From Megascapheus bottae (lineage: Eukaryota > Chordata > Mammalia > Rodentia > Geomyidae): DNA of 64,000 bases. How positions within the stretch are numbered: the stretch's first letter is position 1; each line of letters opens with the position of its first letter. The translations under genes and the position numbers were made by a program. The notes beneath the pieces were generated by a model. That model was not told where the DNA came from, made no database searches, and saw nothing but the letters and a program-made list of their open reading frames with translations. Below, in pieces: positions 30,376 to 44,599 of this stretch. Location of the stretch: NCBI GenBank assembly GCA_024803745.1, contig JANJXV010000159.1:742498-806497 (forward strand), in the 5' to 3' direction.

Positions 30376-33300
30376 CATCTCCATTCTGTGACCTCACACA
30401 CCTCCACTCTGATTGAACACACCTCCACCCTGTGACTTCACACAACTACACCCTATGATTTCACACACCTCCATTCTATGACTTCACACACCTCTATTCT
30501 GTGACTTCACATTCCTCCATTCTGTGACTTCACACACCTCCACTCTGATTGAACACACCTCCATCCTGTGACTTCACACACCTCCATTCTGACTTCACCC
30601 ACCTCCATTCTATGACTTCGCACACCTCCATTCTGACTTCACATTCCTCCATTCTATGACTTCTCACACCTCCATTGTATGACTTCACACACCTCCATTT
30701 TGACTTCACACACCTCCATTCTATGAGTTCATGCACCTCCATACTATGAATTCACACGCCTCGATTCTGTGCCTTTCCACACGTCCATTCTATGACTTCA
30801 CACACCTCCTTTCTGTGATTGCACATACCTCCATTCTGTGACTTCACACACCTCCACTCTGATTGAACACACCTCCATTCTATCAGTTAACACACATCCA
30901 TTCTATCCCTTCCCACACCTCCATTCTGTGACTGCACACACCTCCATTCGATTACTAAACACACCTCCATTGTAACTTCACACACCTACATTCCATGAGT
31001 TCACACACCTCCATTCTATGACTTCACACACCTCCATTCTATGGGTTCACACACCTCCATTCTTTAACTTCACACACCTTCGTTCTGTAACTTCACACAC
31101 CTGCATTCTATGACTTCACACATCTCCGTTCTGTGACTTCAAACACCGCCATTCTATGAATTCACACCCCTCCGTTCTATGCCATCACACACCTCTTTCC
31201 TTGACTTCACATACCTCAATTGCTTGACTTCACACACCTCCATTCTATGACCTCACTCACCTCCATTCTATGACTTCACACCCTTCCATTCTCTGACTTC
31301 ACACAACTCCATTCTATGACTTCACTCACCTCCATTCTATGACTTCACACGCCTGCATTCTGTGACTTCACACAACTCCATTCTGTGACTTCACACACCT
31401 CTATTCTATGACTTCACACACCTCCATTCTATGACCTCACACATCTCCATTCTGACTTCACATTCCTCCATTCTGTGACTTCACACACCTCCATTCTATG
31501 ACTTCACACACCTCCATTGTGACTTCACACACCTCCATTCTATGAGTTCATACACCTCCATTCTATGAATTAAAACGCCTCCATTCTGTGACTTCACACA
31601 CCTCCATTCTGTGACTTCACACCCCTCCATTCTGACTTCACACACCTCCATTCTGTGACTTCACACCCCTCCATTCTGTGACTTCACACACCTCCACTCT
31701 ATGACTTCACACTCCTCCATTCTATGACTTCACACACCTCCGTTCTATGACTTCCACACCTCCATTCTGTGACTACGCACACCTCCATTCTTTCATTTCA
31801 CACACCTCAAATCTATGACTTCACACACCTCCATTCTATGACTTCACACACCTCGATTCTGTGACTTCACACACCTCAATTCAATGACTTCACACACCTC
31901 CATTCTGTGACTTCACACACCTCCATTCTAAGACTTCACACACCTCCATTCTATGACTTCACACACCTCCATTCTATCAATTCACACACCTCCATTCTGT
32001 GATTTCATACACCTCCATTCTGTGACTTCACAAACCTATATTCTATGACTTCACACACCTCCATTCGCTGACTTCACACACCTCCATTTTGTGACTTTAC
32101 ACACCTCCATTCTAGGACTTCACACAACTCCATTCTAGGACTTCACACACCTTCATTCTATGAGTTCACACACCTCCATTCTGTGACTTCTCACACCTCT
32201 ATTCTGAGTTCACACATATCCATTCTGTGACTTCACACACCTCCACTCTGATTGAACACACCTCCATTCTATGAGTTAACACACATCCATTCTATCACTT
32301 CACACACCTCCATTCTATGACTTCACACACCTCCATTCTATGGGCTGACACACCTCCATTCTTTGACTTCACACACCTTCGTTCTGTGACTTCAAACACC
32401 GCCATTCTATGAATTCACACCCCTCCGTTCTATGCCATCACACACCTCTTTCCTTGACTTCACACACCTCAATTGCCTGACTTCACACACCTCCATTCTA
32501 TGACCTCACTCACCTCCATTGTATGACTTCACACCCTTCCATTCTCTGACTTCACACAACTCCATTCTATGACTTCACTCACCTCCATTCTATGACTTCA
32601 CACACCTGCATTCTGTGACTTCACACAACTCCATTCTGTGACTTCACACACCTCTATTCTATGACTTCACACACCTGCATTCTATGACCTCACACACCTC
32701 CATTCTGACTTCACATTCCTCCATTCTGTGACTTCACACACCTCCATTCTGTGACTTCACACCCCTCCATTCTGACTTCACACACCTCCATTCTGTGATT
32801 TCACACCCCTCCATTCTGTGACTTCACACACCTCCACTCTATGACTTCACACTCCTCCATTCTATGACTTCACACACCTCCCTTCTATGACTTCCACACC
32901 TCCATTCTGTGACTTCGCACACCTCCATTCTATGATTTCACACACCTCAAATCTATGACTTCACACACCTCCATTCTATGACTTCACACACCTCGATTCT
33001 GTGACTTCAAACACCTCAATTCAATGACTTCACACACCTCCATTCTGTGACTTCACACACCTCCATTCTAAGACTTCACAAACCTCCATTCTATGACTTC
33101 ACACACCTCCATTCTATCAATTCACACACCTCCATTCTGTGATTTCATACACCTCCATTCTATGACTTCACAAACCTATATTCTTTGACTTCACATACCT
33201 TCATTCTTCCTTCACAAACATCCATTCTATGACTTCACACTCCTCCATTCTATGACTTCCCACACCTCCATTCTATGACTTCACACACCTCAATTCTGTG

Positions 33301-33601
33301 ACTTCACACACCTCCTTTCTGTGACTTCAAACACCTCCATTCTGACTTCACACACCTCCATTCTCTGACTTCACACACCTTCATTCTGTCTTCACACACC
33401 TCCTTTCTATGACTTCACACACCTCCAATCTATGACTTCACACACCTCCATTCGGTGACTTCACACACCTCCATTCTGTGACTTTACACACCTCCATTCT
33501 AGGACTTCACACACCTCCATTCTAGGACTTCACACACCTTCATTCTATGAGTTCAAACACCTCCATTCTGTGACTTCTCACACCTCCATTCTGAGTTCAC
33601 A
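30376..33601 (+). repeat. HOR unit U12 (3226 bp)
   Basis: Copy of U3. It carries a tight cluster of private changes: T at 30776, C at 30777 and G at 30783, producing a TTTCCACACGTCC monomer where U3 has TTCACACACCTCC. Elsewhere it keeps the U3 states CAATGAC and CAATGACTTC. Confidence 0.9.
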
Positions 33602-35210
33602 CATCTCCATTCTGTGACTTCACACACCTCCACTCTGATTGAACACACCTCCATCCTGTGACTTCACACACCTACACCCTATGATTTCACACACCTCCAT
33701 TCTATGACTTCACACACCTCCATTCTGTGACTTCACATTCCTCCATTCTGTGACTTCACACACCTCCACTCTGATTGAACACACCTCCATCCTGTGACTT
33801 CACACACCTCCATTCTGACTTCACCCACCTCCATTCTATGACTTCGCACACCTCCATTATGACTTCACATTCCTCCATTCTATGACTTCTCACACCTCCA
33901 TTCTATGACTTCACACACCTCCATTTTGACTTCACACACCTCCATTCTATGAGTTCATACACCTCCATACTATGAATTCACACGCCTCGATTCTGTGCCT
34001 TCACACACCTCCATTCTATGACTTCACACACCTCCTTTCTGTGATTGCACATACCTCCATTCTGTGACTTCACACACCTCCATTCTGTGACTTCACACAC
34101 CACCCTTCTATGACTTCACACACCTCCATTATGTGACTGCACACACCTCCATTCGATTACTTCACACACCTCCATTGTTACTTCACACACCTACATTCCA
34201 TGAGTTCACACACTTCCATTCTATGACTTCACACACCTCCATTTTGTGAATTCACACACCTCCATTGTATGACTTCACACACCTCCATTCTATGACATCA
34301 CGCACCTCGTTTCTGTGACTTCACACACCTCCATTTTTTGACTTCACACACCTCCATTCTATGACTTCACACACCTCCATTCTATGACCTCACACACCTC
34401 CATTCTGACTTCACATTCCTCCATTCTGTGACTTCACACACCTCCATTCTGTGACTTCACACCCCTCCATTCTGACTTCACACACCTCCATTCTGTGACT
34501 TCACACCCCTCCATTCTGTGACTTCACACACCTCCACTCTATGACTTCACACTCCTCCATTCTATGACTTCACACACCTCCCTTCTATGACTTCCACACC
34601 TCCATTCTGTGACTTCGCACACCTCCATTCTATGATTTCACACACCTCAAATCTATGACTTCACACACCTCCATTCTATGACTTCATACACCTCCCTTCT
34701 ATGACTTCCACACCTCCATTCTGTGACTTCGCACACCTCCATTCTATGATTTCACACACCTCCAATCTATGACTTCACACACCTCCATTCTATGACTTCA
34801 CACACCTCGAATCTGTGACTTCACACACCTCAATTCAATGACTTCACACACCTCCATTCTGTGACTTCACACACCTCCATTCTAAGACTTCCCACACCTC
34901 CATTCTATGACTTCACACACCTCAATTCTGTGACTTCACACACCTCCTCTCTGTGACTTCAAACACCTCCATTCTGACTTCACACACCTCCATTCTCTGA
35001 CTTCACACACCTTCATTCTGTCTTCACACACCTCCTTTCTATGACTTCACACACCTCCAATCTATGACTTCACACACCTCCATTCGGTGACTTCATACAC
35101 CTGCATTCTGTGACTTTACACACCTCTATTCTAGGACTTCACACACCTTCATTCTATGAGTTCACACACCACCATTCTGTGACTTCTGACACCTCCATTC
35201 TGAGTTCACA
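33602..35210 (+). repeat. HOR unit U13 (1609 bp, chimeric)
   Basis: Copy of U4 with the same head-to-tail junction (near 34,372) and the same CCTCGAATCTG variant near 34,807. At the two positions where U4 is private it has the common bases (C at 34301, C at 35091). Confidence 0.9.
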
Positions 35211-38200
35211 CATCTCCATTCTGTGACCTCACACACCTCCACTCTGATTGAACACACCTCCACCCTGTGACTTCACACAACTACACCCTATGATTTCACA
35301 CACCTCCATTCTATGACTTCACACACCTCCATTCTGTGACTTCACATTCCTCCATTCTGTGACTTCACACACCTCCACTCTGATTGAACACACCTCCATC
35401 CTGTGACTTCACACACCTCCATTCTGACTTCACCCACCTCCATTCTATGACTTCGCACACCTCCATTCTGACTTCACATTCCTCCATTCTATGACTTCTC
35501 ACACCTCCATTGTATGACTTCACACACCTCCATTTTGACTTCACACACCTCCATTCTATGAGTTCATGCACCTCCATACTATGAATTCACACGCCTCGAT
35601 TCTGTGCCTTCACACACCTCCATTCTATGACTTCACACACCTCCTTTCTGTGATTGCACATACCTCCATTCTGTGACTTCACACACCTCCACTCTGATTG
35701 AACACACCTCCATTCTATCAGTTAACACACATCCATTCTATCCCTTCCCACACCTCCATTCTGTGACTGCACACACCTCCATTCGATTACTAAACACACC
35801 TCCATTGTAACTTCACACACCTACATTCCATGAGTTCACACCCCTCCATTCTATGACTTCACACACCTCCATTCTATGGGTTCACACACCTCCATTCTTT
35901 AACTTCACACACCTTCGTTCTGTAACTTCACACACCTGCATTCTATGACTTCACACATCTCCGTTCTGTGACTTCAAACACCGCCATTCTATGAATTCAC
36001 ACCCCTCCGTTCTATGCCATCACACACCTCTTTCCTTGACTTCACATACCTCAATTGCTTGACTTCACACACCTCCATTCTATGACCTCACTCACCTCCA
36101 TTCTATGACTTCACACCCTTCCATTCTCTGACTTCACACAACTCCATTCTATGACTTCACTCACCTCCATTCTATGACTTCACACGCCTGCATTCTGTGA
36201 CTTCACACAACTCCATTCTGTGACTTCACACACCTCTATTCTATGACTTCACACACCTCCATTCTATGACCTCACACATCTCCATTCTGACTTCACATTC
36301 CTCCATTCTGTGACTTCACACACCTCCATTCTATGACTTCACACACCTCCATTGTGACTTCACACACCTCCATTCTATGAGTTCATACACCTCCATTCTA
36401 TGAATTAAAACGCCTCCATTCTGTGACTTCACACACCTCCATTCTGTGACTTCACACCCCTCCATTCTGACTTCACACACCTCCATTCTGTGACTTCACA
36501 CCCCTCCATTCTGTGACTTCACACACCTCCACTCTATGACTTCACACTCCTCCATTCTATGACTTCACACACCTCCGTTCTATGACTTCCACACCTCCAT
36601 TCTGTGACTACGCACACCTCCATTCTTTCATTTCACACACCTCAAATCTATGACTTCACACACCTCCATTCTATGACTTCACACACCTCGATTCTGTGAC
36701 TTCACACACCTCAATTCAATGACTTCACACACCTCCATTCTGTGACTTCACACACCTCCATTCTAAGACTTCACACACCTCCATTCTATGACTTCACACA
36801 CCTCCATTCTATCAAATCACACACCTCCATTCTGTGATTTCATACACCTCCATTCTGTGACTTCACAAACCTATATTCTATGACTTCACACACCTCCATT
36901 CGCTGACTTCACACACCTCCATTTTGTGACTTTACACACCTCCATTCTAGGACTTCACACAACTCCATTCTAGGACTTCACACACCTTCATTCTATGAGT
37001 TCACACACCTCCATTCTGTGACTTCTCACACCTCTATTCTGAGTTCACACATATCCATTCTGTGACTTCACACACCTCCACTCTGATTGAACACACCTCC
37101 ATTCTATGAGTTAACACACATCCATTCTATCACTTCACACACCTCCATTCTATGACTTCACACACCTCCATTCTATGGGCTGACACACCTCCATTCTTTG
37201 ACTTCACACACCTTCGTTCTGTGACTTCAAACACCGCCATTCTATGAATTCACACCCCTCCGTTCTATGCCATCACACACCTCTTTCCTTGACTTCACAC
37301 ACCTCAATTGCCTGACTTCACACACCTCCATTCTATGACCTCACTCACCTCCATTGTATGACTTCACACCCTTCCATTCTCTGACTTCACACAACTCCAT
37401 TCTATGACTTCACTCACCTCCATTCTATGACTTCACACACCTGCATTCTGTGACTTCACACAACTCCATTCTGTGACTTCACACACCTCTATTCTATGAC
37501 TTCACACACCTGCATTCTATGACCTCACACACCTCCATTCTGACTTCACATTCCTCCATTCTGTGACTTCACACACCTCCATTCTGTGACTTCACACCCC
37601 TCCATTCTGACTTCACACACCTCCATTCTGTGATTTCACACCCCTCCATTCTGTGACTTCACACACCTCCACTCTATGACTTCACACTCCTCCATTCTAT
37701 GACTTCACACACCTCCCTTCTATGACTTCCACACCTCCATTCTGTGACTTCGCACACCTCCATTCTATGATTTCACACACCTCAAATCTATGACTTCACA
37801 CACCTCCATTCTATGACTTCACACACCTCGATTCTGTGACTTCAAACACCTCAATTCAATGGCTTCACACACCTCCATTCTGTGACTTCACACACCTCCA
37901 TTCTAAGACTTCACAAACCTCCATTCTATGACTTCACACACCTCCATTCTATCAATTCACACACCTCCATTCTGTGATTTCATACACCTCCATTCTATGA
38001 CTTCACAAACCTATATTCTTTGACTTCACATACCTTCATTCTTCCTTCACAAACATCCATTCTATGACTTCACACTCCTCCATTCTATGACTTCCCACAC
38101 CTCCATTCTATGACTTCACACACCTCAATTCTGTGACTTCACACACCTCCTTTCTGTGACTTCAAACACCTCCATTCTGACTTCACACACCTCCATTCTC

Positions 38201-38436
38201 TGACTTCACACACCTTCATTCTGTCTTCACACACCTCCTTTCTATGACTTCACACACCTCCAATCTATGACTTCACACACCTCCATTCGGTGACTTCACA
38301 CACCTCCATTCTGTGACTTTACACACCTCCATTCTAGGACTTCACACACCTCCATTCTAGGACTTCACACACCTTCATTCTATGAGTTCAAACACCTCCA
38401 TTCTGTGACTTCTCACACCTCCATTCTGAGTTCACA
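35211..38436 (+). repeat. HOR unit U14 (3226 bp)
   Basis: Copy of U5 displaced by 23,495 bp. It shares CAATGGCTTC (near 37,861) with U5 and U8 but has CAATGAC near 36,718 where they have CAGTGAC. Private changes: C at 35842 and A at 36816. Confidence 0.9.
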
Positions 38437-39382
38437 CATCTCCATTCTGTGACTTCACACACCTCCACTCTGATTGAACACACCTCCATCCTGTGACTTC
38501 ACACACCTACAACCTATGATTTCACACACCTCCATTCTATGACTTCACACACCTCCATTCTGTGACTTCACATTCCTCCATTCTGTGACTTCACACACCT
38601 CCACTCTGATTGAACACACCTCCATCCTGTGACTTCACACACCTCCATTCTGACTTCACCCACCTCCATTCTATGACTTCGCACACCTCCATTATGACTT
38701 CACATTCCTCCATTCTATGACTTCTCACACCTCCATTCTATGACTTCACACACCTCCATTTTGACTTCACACACCTCCATTCTATGAGTTCATACACCTC
38801 CATACTATGAATTCACACGCCTCGATTCTGTGCCTTCACACACCTCCATTCTATGACTTCACACACCTCCTTTCTGTGATTGCACATACCTCCATTCTGT
38901 GACTTCACACACCTCCATTCTGTGACTTCACACACCACCCTTCTATGACTTCACACACCTCCATTATGTGACTGCACACACCTCCATTCGATTACTTCAC
39001 ACACCTCCATTGTTACTTCACACACCTACATTCCATGAGTTCACACACTTCCATTCTATGACTTCACACACCTCCATTTTGTGAATTCACACACCTCCAT
39101 TGTATGACTTCACACACCTCCATTCTATGACATCACGCACCTCGTTTCTGTGACTTCACACACCTCCATTTTTTGACTTCACACACCTCCATTCTATGAC
39201 TTCACACAACTCCATTCTCTGACTTCACACGCTTCCATTCTATGAATTCGCACACCTCCATTCTGAGTTCACACTCCTCCATTCTGTAACTTCACACACC
39301 TCCATTGTGTATTCACACACCTCCATTCTATGAGTTAACACACCTCCATTATATCACTTCACACACCTCCATTCTGTGACTT
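38437..39382 (+). repeat. HOR unit U15, c-type head at the domain edge
   Basis: Matches the head of U6 and U9 through the CCATTATATCAC monomer, with GAATTCACACACC (as in U4 and U13) instead of GAATTAACACACC. Unlike U6 it does not join an a-type tail; the sequence continues into related but more diverged monomers. It may preserve the head from which the U6 junction was made. Private changes: A at 38512 and A at 39288. Confidence 0.85.
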
Positions 39383-41189
39383 CACACACCTCCATTCGAT
39401 TACTTCACACACCTCCATTGTGACTTCACACACCTACATCCATGAGTTCACACACCTCCATTCTATGACTTCACACACCTACATTCTATGGGTTGACACA
39501 CCTCCATTCTTTGACTTCACACACCTTCGTTCTGTGACTTCACACCCCTGCATTCTATGACTTCACACATCTCCATTCTGTGACGTCAAACACCGCCATT
39601 CTATGAATTCACACCCCTCTATTCTAGCCATCACACAACTCTTTCCTTGACTTCACACACCTCAATTGTTTGATTTCACAAACCTCCATTCTATAACCTC
39701 ACTCACCTCCATTCTATGACTTCACAGCCTTCCATTCTCTGACTTCACACAACTCCATTCTATGACTTCACTCACCTCCATTCTATGACTTCACACACCT
39801 GCATTCTGTGACTTCACACAACTCCATTCTGTGACTTTACACACCTCTATTCTATGACTTCACACACCTCCATTCTATGACCTCACACACCTCCATTCTG
39901 ACTTCACATTCCTCCATTCCGTGACTTCACACACCTCCATTCTGTGACTTCACACACCTCCATTCTAGGACTTCACACACCTCGATTCTATGACTTCACA
40001 CACCTCCATTCTATCAATTCAAACACCTCCATTCTGTGATTTCATACACCTCCATTCTGTGACTTCACAAACCTATATTCTATGACTTCACCTACCTTCA
40101 TTCTTACTTCACAAACATCCATTCTATGACTTCACACACCTGAATTCTATGACTTCACACACCTCCTTTCTGTGACTTCAAACACCTCAATTCTGACTTC
40201 ACACACCTCCATTGACTGACTTAACACACCTTCATTCTGACTTCACACACCTCCATTCTATGACCTCACTCACCTCCATTCTATGACTTCAAAGCCTTGC
40301 ATTCTCTGACTTAACACAACTCCCTTCTATGTCTTCACTCCCGTCCATTCTATGACTTCACACACCTGCAGTATGTGCCTTCTCATAACTCTATTCTGTA
40401 ACTTCACACACCTCTATTCTATGACTTCACACACCTCCATTCTATGTCCTCACACACCTCCATTCTGACTTCACATTTCTCCATTCTGTGACTTCACACA
40501 CCTCCATTCTATGACTTCACACACCTCCACTGTGACTTCACACACCTCCATTCTATGAGTTCATACAACTCCATTCTATGAATTCACACGCCTCCATTCT
40601 GTGACTTCACACACCTCCATTCGATTACTTCACACACCTCCATTGTTACTTCACACACCTACATTCCATGAGTTCACACACCTCCATTCTATGACTTCAC
40701 ACACCTCCATTCTATGGGTTGACACACCTCCATTCTTTGACTTCACACACCTTCGTTCTGTGACTTCATACACCTGCATTCTATGACTTCACACATCTCC
40801 ATTCTGTGACTTCAAACACCGCCATTCTATGAATTCACACCCCTCCGTTCTATGCCATCACACACCTCTTTCCTTGACTTCACACACCTCAATTGCTTGA
40901 CTGCACAAACCTCCATTCTATGACCTCACTCACCTCCATTCTATGACTTCACACCCTTCCATTCTCTGACTTAACACAACTCCATTCTATGACTTCACTC
41001 ATCTCCATTCTATGACTTCACACACCTGCATTCTGTGACTTCACACAACTCCATTCTGTGACTTCACACACCTCTATTTTATGACTTCACCCACCTCCAT
41101 TCTATGACCTCACACACCTCCATTCTGACTTCAAAATCCTCCATTCTGTGACTTCACACACATCCATTCTATGACTTCACACACCTCCA

Positions 41190-43236
41190 TTCTGTGACTT
41201 CACACCCCTCCATTCTGTGACTTCACACACCTCCACTCTATGACTTCACACTCCTCCATTCTATGACTTCACACACCACCCTTCTATGACTTCCACACCT
41301 CCATTCTGTGACTTCGCACGCTTCCATTCTATGATTTCACACACCTCCAATCTATGACTTCACACACCTCCTTTCTATGACTTCACACACCTCAATTCAA
41401 TGACTTCACACACCTCCATTCTGTGACTTCACACACCTCCATTCTAAGACTTCACACACCTCCATTCTATGACTTCACACACCTCCATTCTATCAATTCA
41501 CACACCTCCATTCTGTGATTTCATACACCTCCATTCTGTGACTTCACAAACCTATATTCTATGACTTCACATACCTTCATTCTTACTTCACAAACATCCA
41601 TTCTATGACTTCACACTCCTCCATTCCATGACTTCCCACACTTCCATTCTGTGACTTCACACTCCTCCATTCTGACTTCACACACCTCCATTCTGTGACT
41701 TCACACCCCTCCATTCTGTGACTTCACACACCTCCACTCTATGACTTCACACTCCTCCATTCTATGACTTCACACACCTCCCTTCTATGACTTCCACACC
41801 TCCATTCTGTGACTTCGCACACCTCTATTCTATGATTTCACACACCTCCAATCTATGACTTCACACACCTCCATTCTATGACTTCACACACATCGATTCT
41901 GTGACTTCACACACCTCAATTCAATGACTTCACACACCTCCATTCTGTGACTTCACACACCTCCATTCTAAGACTTCACACACCTCCATTCTATGACTTC
42001 ACACACCTCCATTCTATCAATTCACACACCTCCATTCTGTGATTTCATACACCTCCATTCTGTGACTTCACAAACCTATATTCTATGACTTCACATACCT
42101 TCATTCTTACTTCACAAACATCCATTCTATGACTTCACACTCCTCCATTCCATGACTTCCCACACTTCCATTCTGTGACTTCACACTCCTCCATTCTGAC
42201 TTCACACACCTCCATTCTGTGACTTCACACCCCTCCATTCTGTGACTTCACACACCTCCACTCTATGACTTCACACTCCTCCATTCTATGACTTCACACA
42301 CCTCCCTTCTATGACTTCCACACCTCCATTCTGTGACTTCGCACACCTCCATTATATGATTTCACACACCTCCAATCTATGACTTCACACACCTCCATTC
42401 TATGACTTCACACACCTCCTTTCTATGACTTCACACACCTCGATAATGTGACTTCACACACCTCAATTCAATGACTTCACACACCTCCATTCTGTGACTT
42501 CACACACCTCCATTCTAAGACTTCACATACCTCCATTCTATGACTTCACACACCGCCATTCTATCAATTCACACACCTCCATTCTGTGATTTCATACACC
42601 TCCATTCTGTGACTTCACAAACCTATATTCTATGACTTCACATACCTTCATTCTTACTTCACAAACATCCATTCTATGACTTCACACTCCTCCATTCCAT
42701 GACTTCCCACACTTCCATTCTGTGACTTCACACTCCTCCATTCTGACTTCACACACCTCCATTCTGTGACTTCACACCCCTCCATTCTGTGCCTTCACAC
42801 ACCTCCACTCTATGACTTCACACTCCTCCATTCTATGACTTCACACACCTCCCTTCTATGACTTCCACACCTCCATTCTGTGACTTCGCACACCTCCATT
42901 CTATGATTTCACACACCTCCAATCTATGACTTCACACACCTCCATTCTATGACTTCACACACCTCGATTCTGTGACTTCACACACCTCAATTCAATGACT
43001 TCACACACCTCCATTCTGTGACTTCACACACCTCCATTCTAAGACTTCACACACCTCCATTCTATGACTTCACACACCGCCATTCTATCAATTCACACAC
43101 CTCCATTCTGTGATTTCATACACCTCCATTCTGTGACTTCACAAACCTATATTCTATGACTTCACATACCTTCATTCTTACTTCACAAACATCCATTCTA
43201 TGACTTCACACTCCTCCATTCTATGACTTCCCACAC
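41190..43236 (+). repeat. Local 524/547-bp tandem HOR, about four copies
   Basis: The CTTACTTCACAAAC monomer recurs at 41582, 42106, 42653 and 43177, giving periods of 524, 547 and 524 bp. The 547-bp copy has one extra 23-bp monomer (CACCTCCTTTCTATG near 42,415). Each copy runs through CCACTCTATG, CCCTTCTATGACTTCC, CAATTCAATG, CTAAGAC, CTATATTC and CCATTCCATG in the same order. A related single copy lies near 46,470-46,990. Confidence 0.9.
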
Positions 43237-44599
43237 CACCATTCTATGACTTCACACACCTCAATTCTGTGACTTCACACACCTCCTTTCTGTGACTTCA
43301 AACACCTCCATTCTGACTTCACACACCTCCATTCTCTGACTTCACACACCTTCATTCTGTCTTCACACACCTCCTTTCTATGACTTCACACACCTCCAAT
43401 CTATGACTTCACACACCTCCATTCGGTGACTTCATACACCTCCATTCTGTGACTTTACACACCTCCATTCTAGGACTTCACACACCTCTATTCTAGGACT
43501 TCACACACCTCCATTCTATGACTGCACACACCTCCATTCTATCAATTCACACACCTCCATTCTAGGACTTCACACACCTCCATTCTAGGACTTCACACAC
43601 CTTCATTCTATGAGTTCACACTCCTCCATTCTGTGACTTCTCACACCTCCATTCTGAGTTGACACATCTCCATTCTCTGACTTCACACACCTCCACTCTG
43701 ATTGAACACACCTCCATTCTATCAGTTAACACACATCCATTCTATCCCTTCACACACCTCCATTCTGTGACTGCACACACCTCCATTCGATTACTTCACC
43801 ACCTCCATTGTTACTTCACACACCTACATTCCATGAGTTCACTCACCTCCATACTATGACTTCACACACCTCCATTCTATGGGTTGACACACCTCCATTC
43901 TTTGACTTCACACACCTTCGTTCTGTGACTTCACACACCTGCATTCTATGACTTCACACATCTCCGTTCTGTGACTTCAAACACCGCCATTCTATGAATT
44001 CACACCCCTCCGTTTTATGCCATCACACACCTATTTCCTTGCCTTCACACACCTCAATTGCTTGACTTCAAACACCTCCATTCTATGACCTCACTCACCT
44101 CCATTCTATGACTTCACACCCTTCCATTCTCTGACTTCAAAAAACACCATTCTATGACTTCACTCATCTCCATTCTATGATTTCACACACCTGCATTCTG
44201 TGACTTCACACAACTCCATTCTGTGACTTCACACACCTCCATTGTGACTTCACACACCTCCATTCTATGAGTTCATACACCTCCATTCTATGAATTAAAA
44301 CGCCTCCATTCTGTGACTTCACACACCTCCATTCTGTGACTTCACACCCCTCCATTCAAACTTCACACACCTCCATTCTGTGACTTCACACCCCTCCATT
44401 CTGTGACTTCACACACCTCCACTCTACGACTTCACACTCCTCAATTCTATGACTTCACACACCTCCCTTCTGTGACTTCCACACCTCCATTCTGTGACTT
44501 GGCACACCTCCATTCTATGATTTCACACACCTCAAATCTATGACTTCACACACCTCCATTCTATGACTTCACACACCTCTATTCTGTGATTCACACACC

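Larger units (their letters stand above)
1..39382 (+). repeat. Homogenised higher-order repeat (HOR) domain, units U1-U15
   Basis: In this stretch the order of variant monomers repeats over kilobases with near identity. I set unit boundaries at the CATCTCC monomer followed by CCACTCTGATTGAAC, preceded by CTGAGTTCACA. Boundaries fall at 1, 3293, 6881, 10107, 11716, 14942, 16483, 19252, 22478, 24019, 26788, 30376, 33602, 35211 and 38437. A second form of the landmark, followed by ATGAGTTAACACACATCC, lies about 1,386 bp before the end of each long unit (for example 1907, 5495, 17866, 25402 and 28990; a CATATCC form at about 8720, 13555, 21091, 32215 and 37050). The right limit is where U15 stops matching U6. 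The left limit is outside the window. Confidence 0.93.
26788..39382 (+). repeat. Second, truncated copy of the 23,495-bp block (U11-U15)
   Basis: This copy repeats U2-U5 and the head of U6, in the same order and spacing, 23,495 bp downstream. It stops matching at about 39,382, where U15 reads TTCACACACCTCCATTCGAT while U6 switches to a TTCGCACACC monomer. Private base changes distinguish it from the first copy: T at 27271, G at 28714, AA at 29375-29376, C at 35842, A at 36816, A at 38512 and A at 39288. These argue against a simple copy made by assembly software, although sequencing error is not excluded. Confidence 0.88.

Noticed and set aside
39581..39588. Isolated CRE octamer as a promoter element
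   Set aside because: It is a single-base variant of the monomer without any adjacent gene or other promoter element; kept only as part of the recurrent pattern in the right flank.
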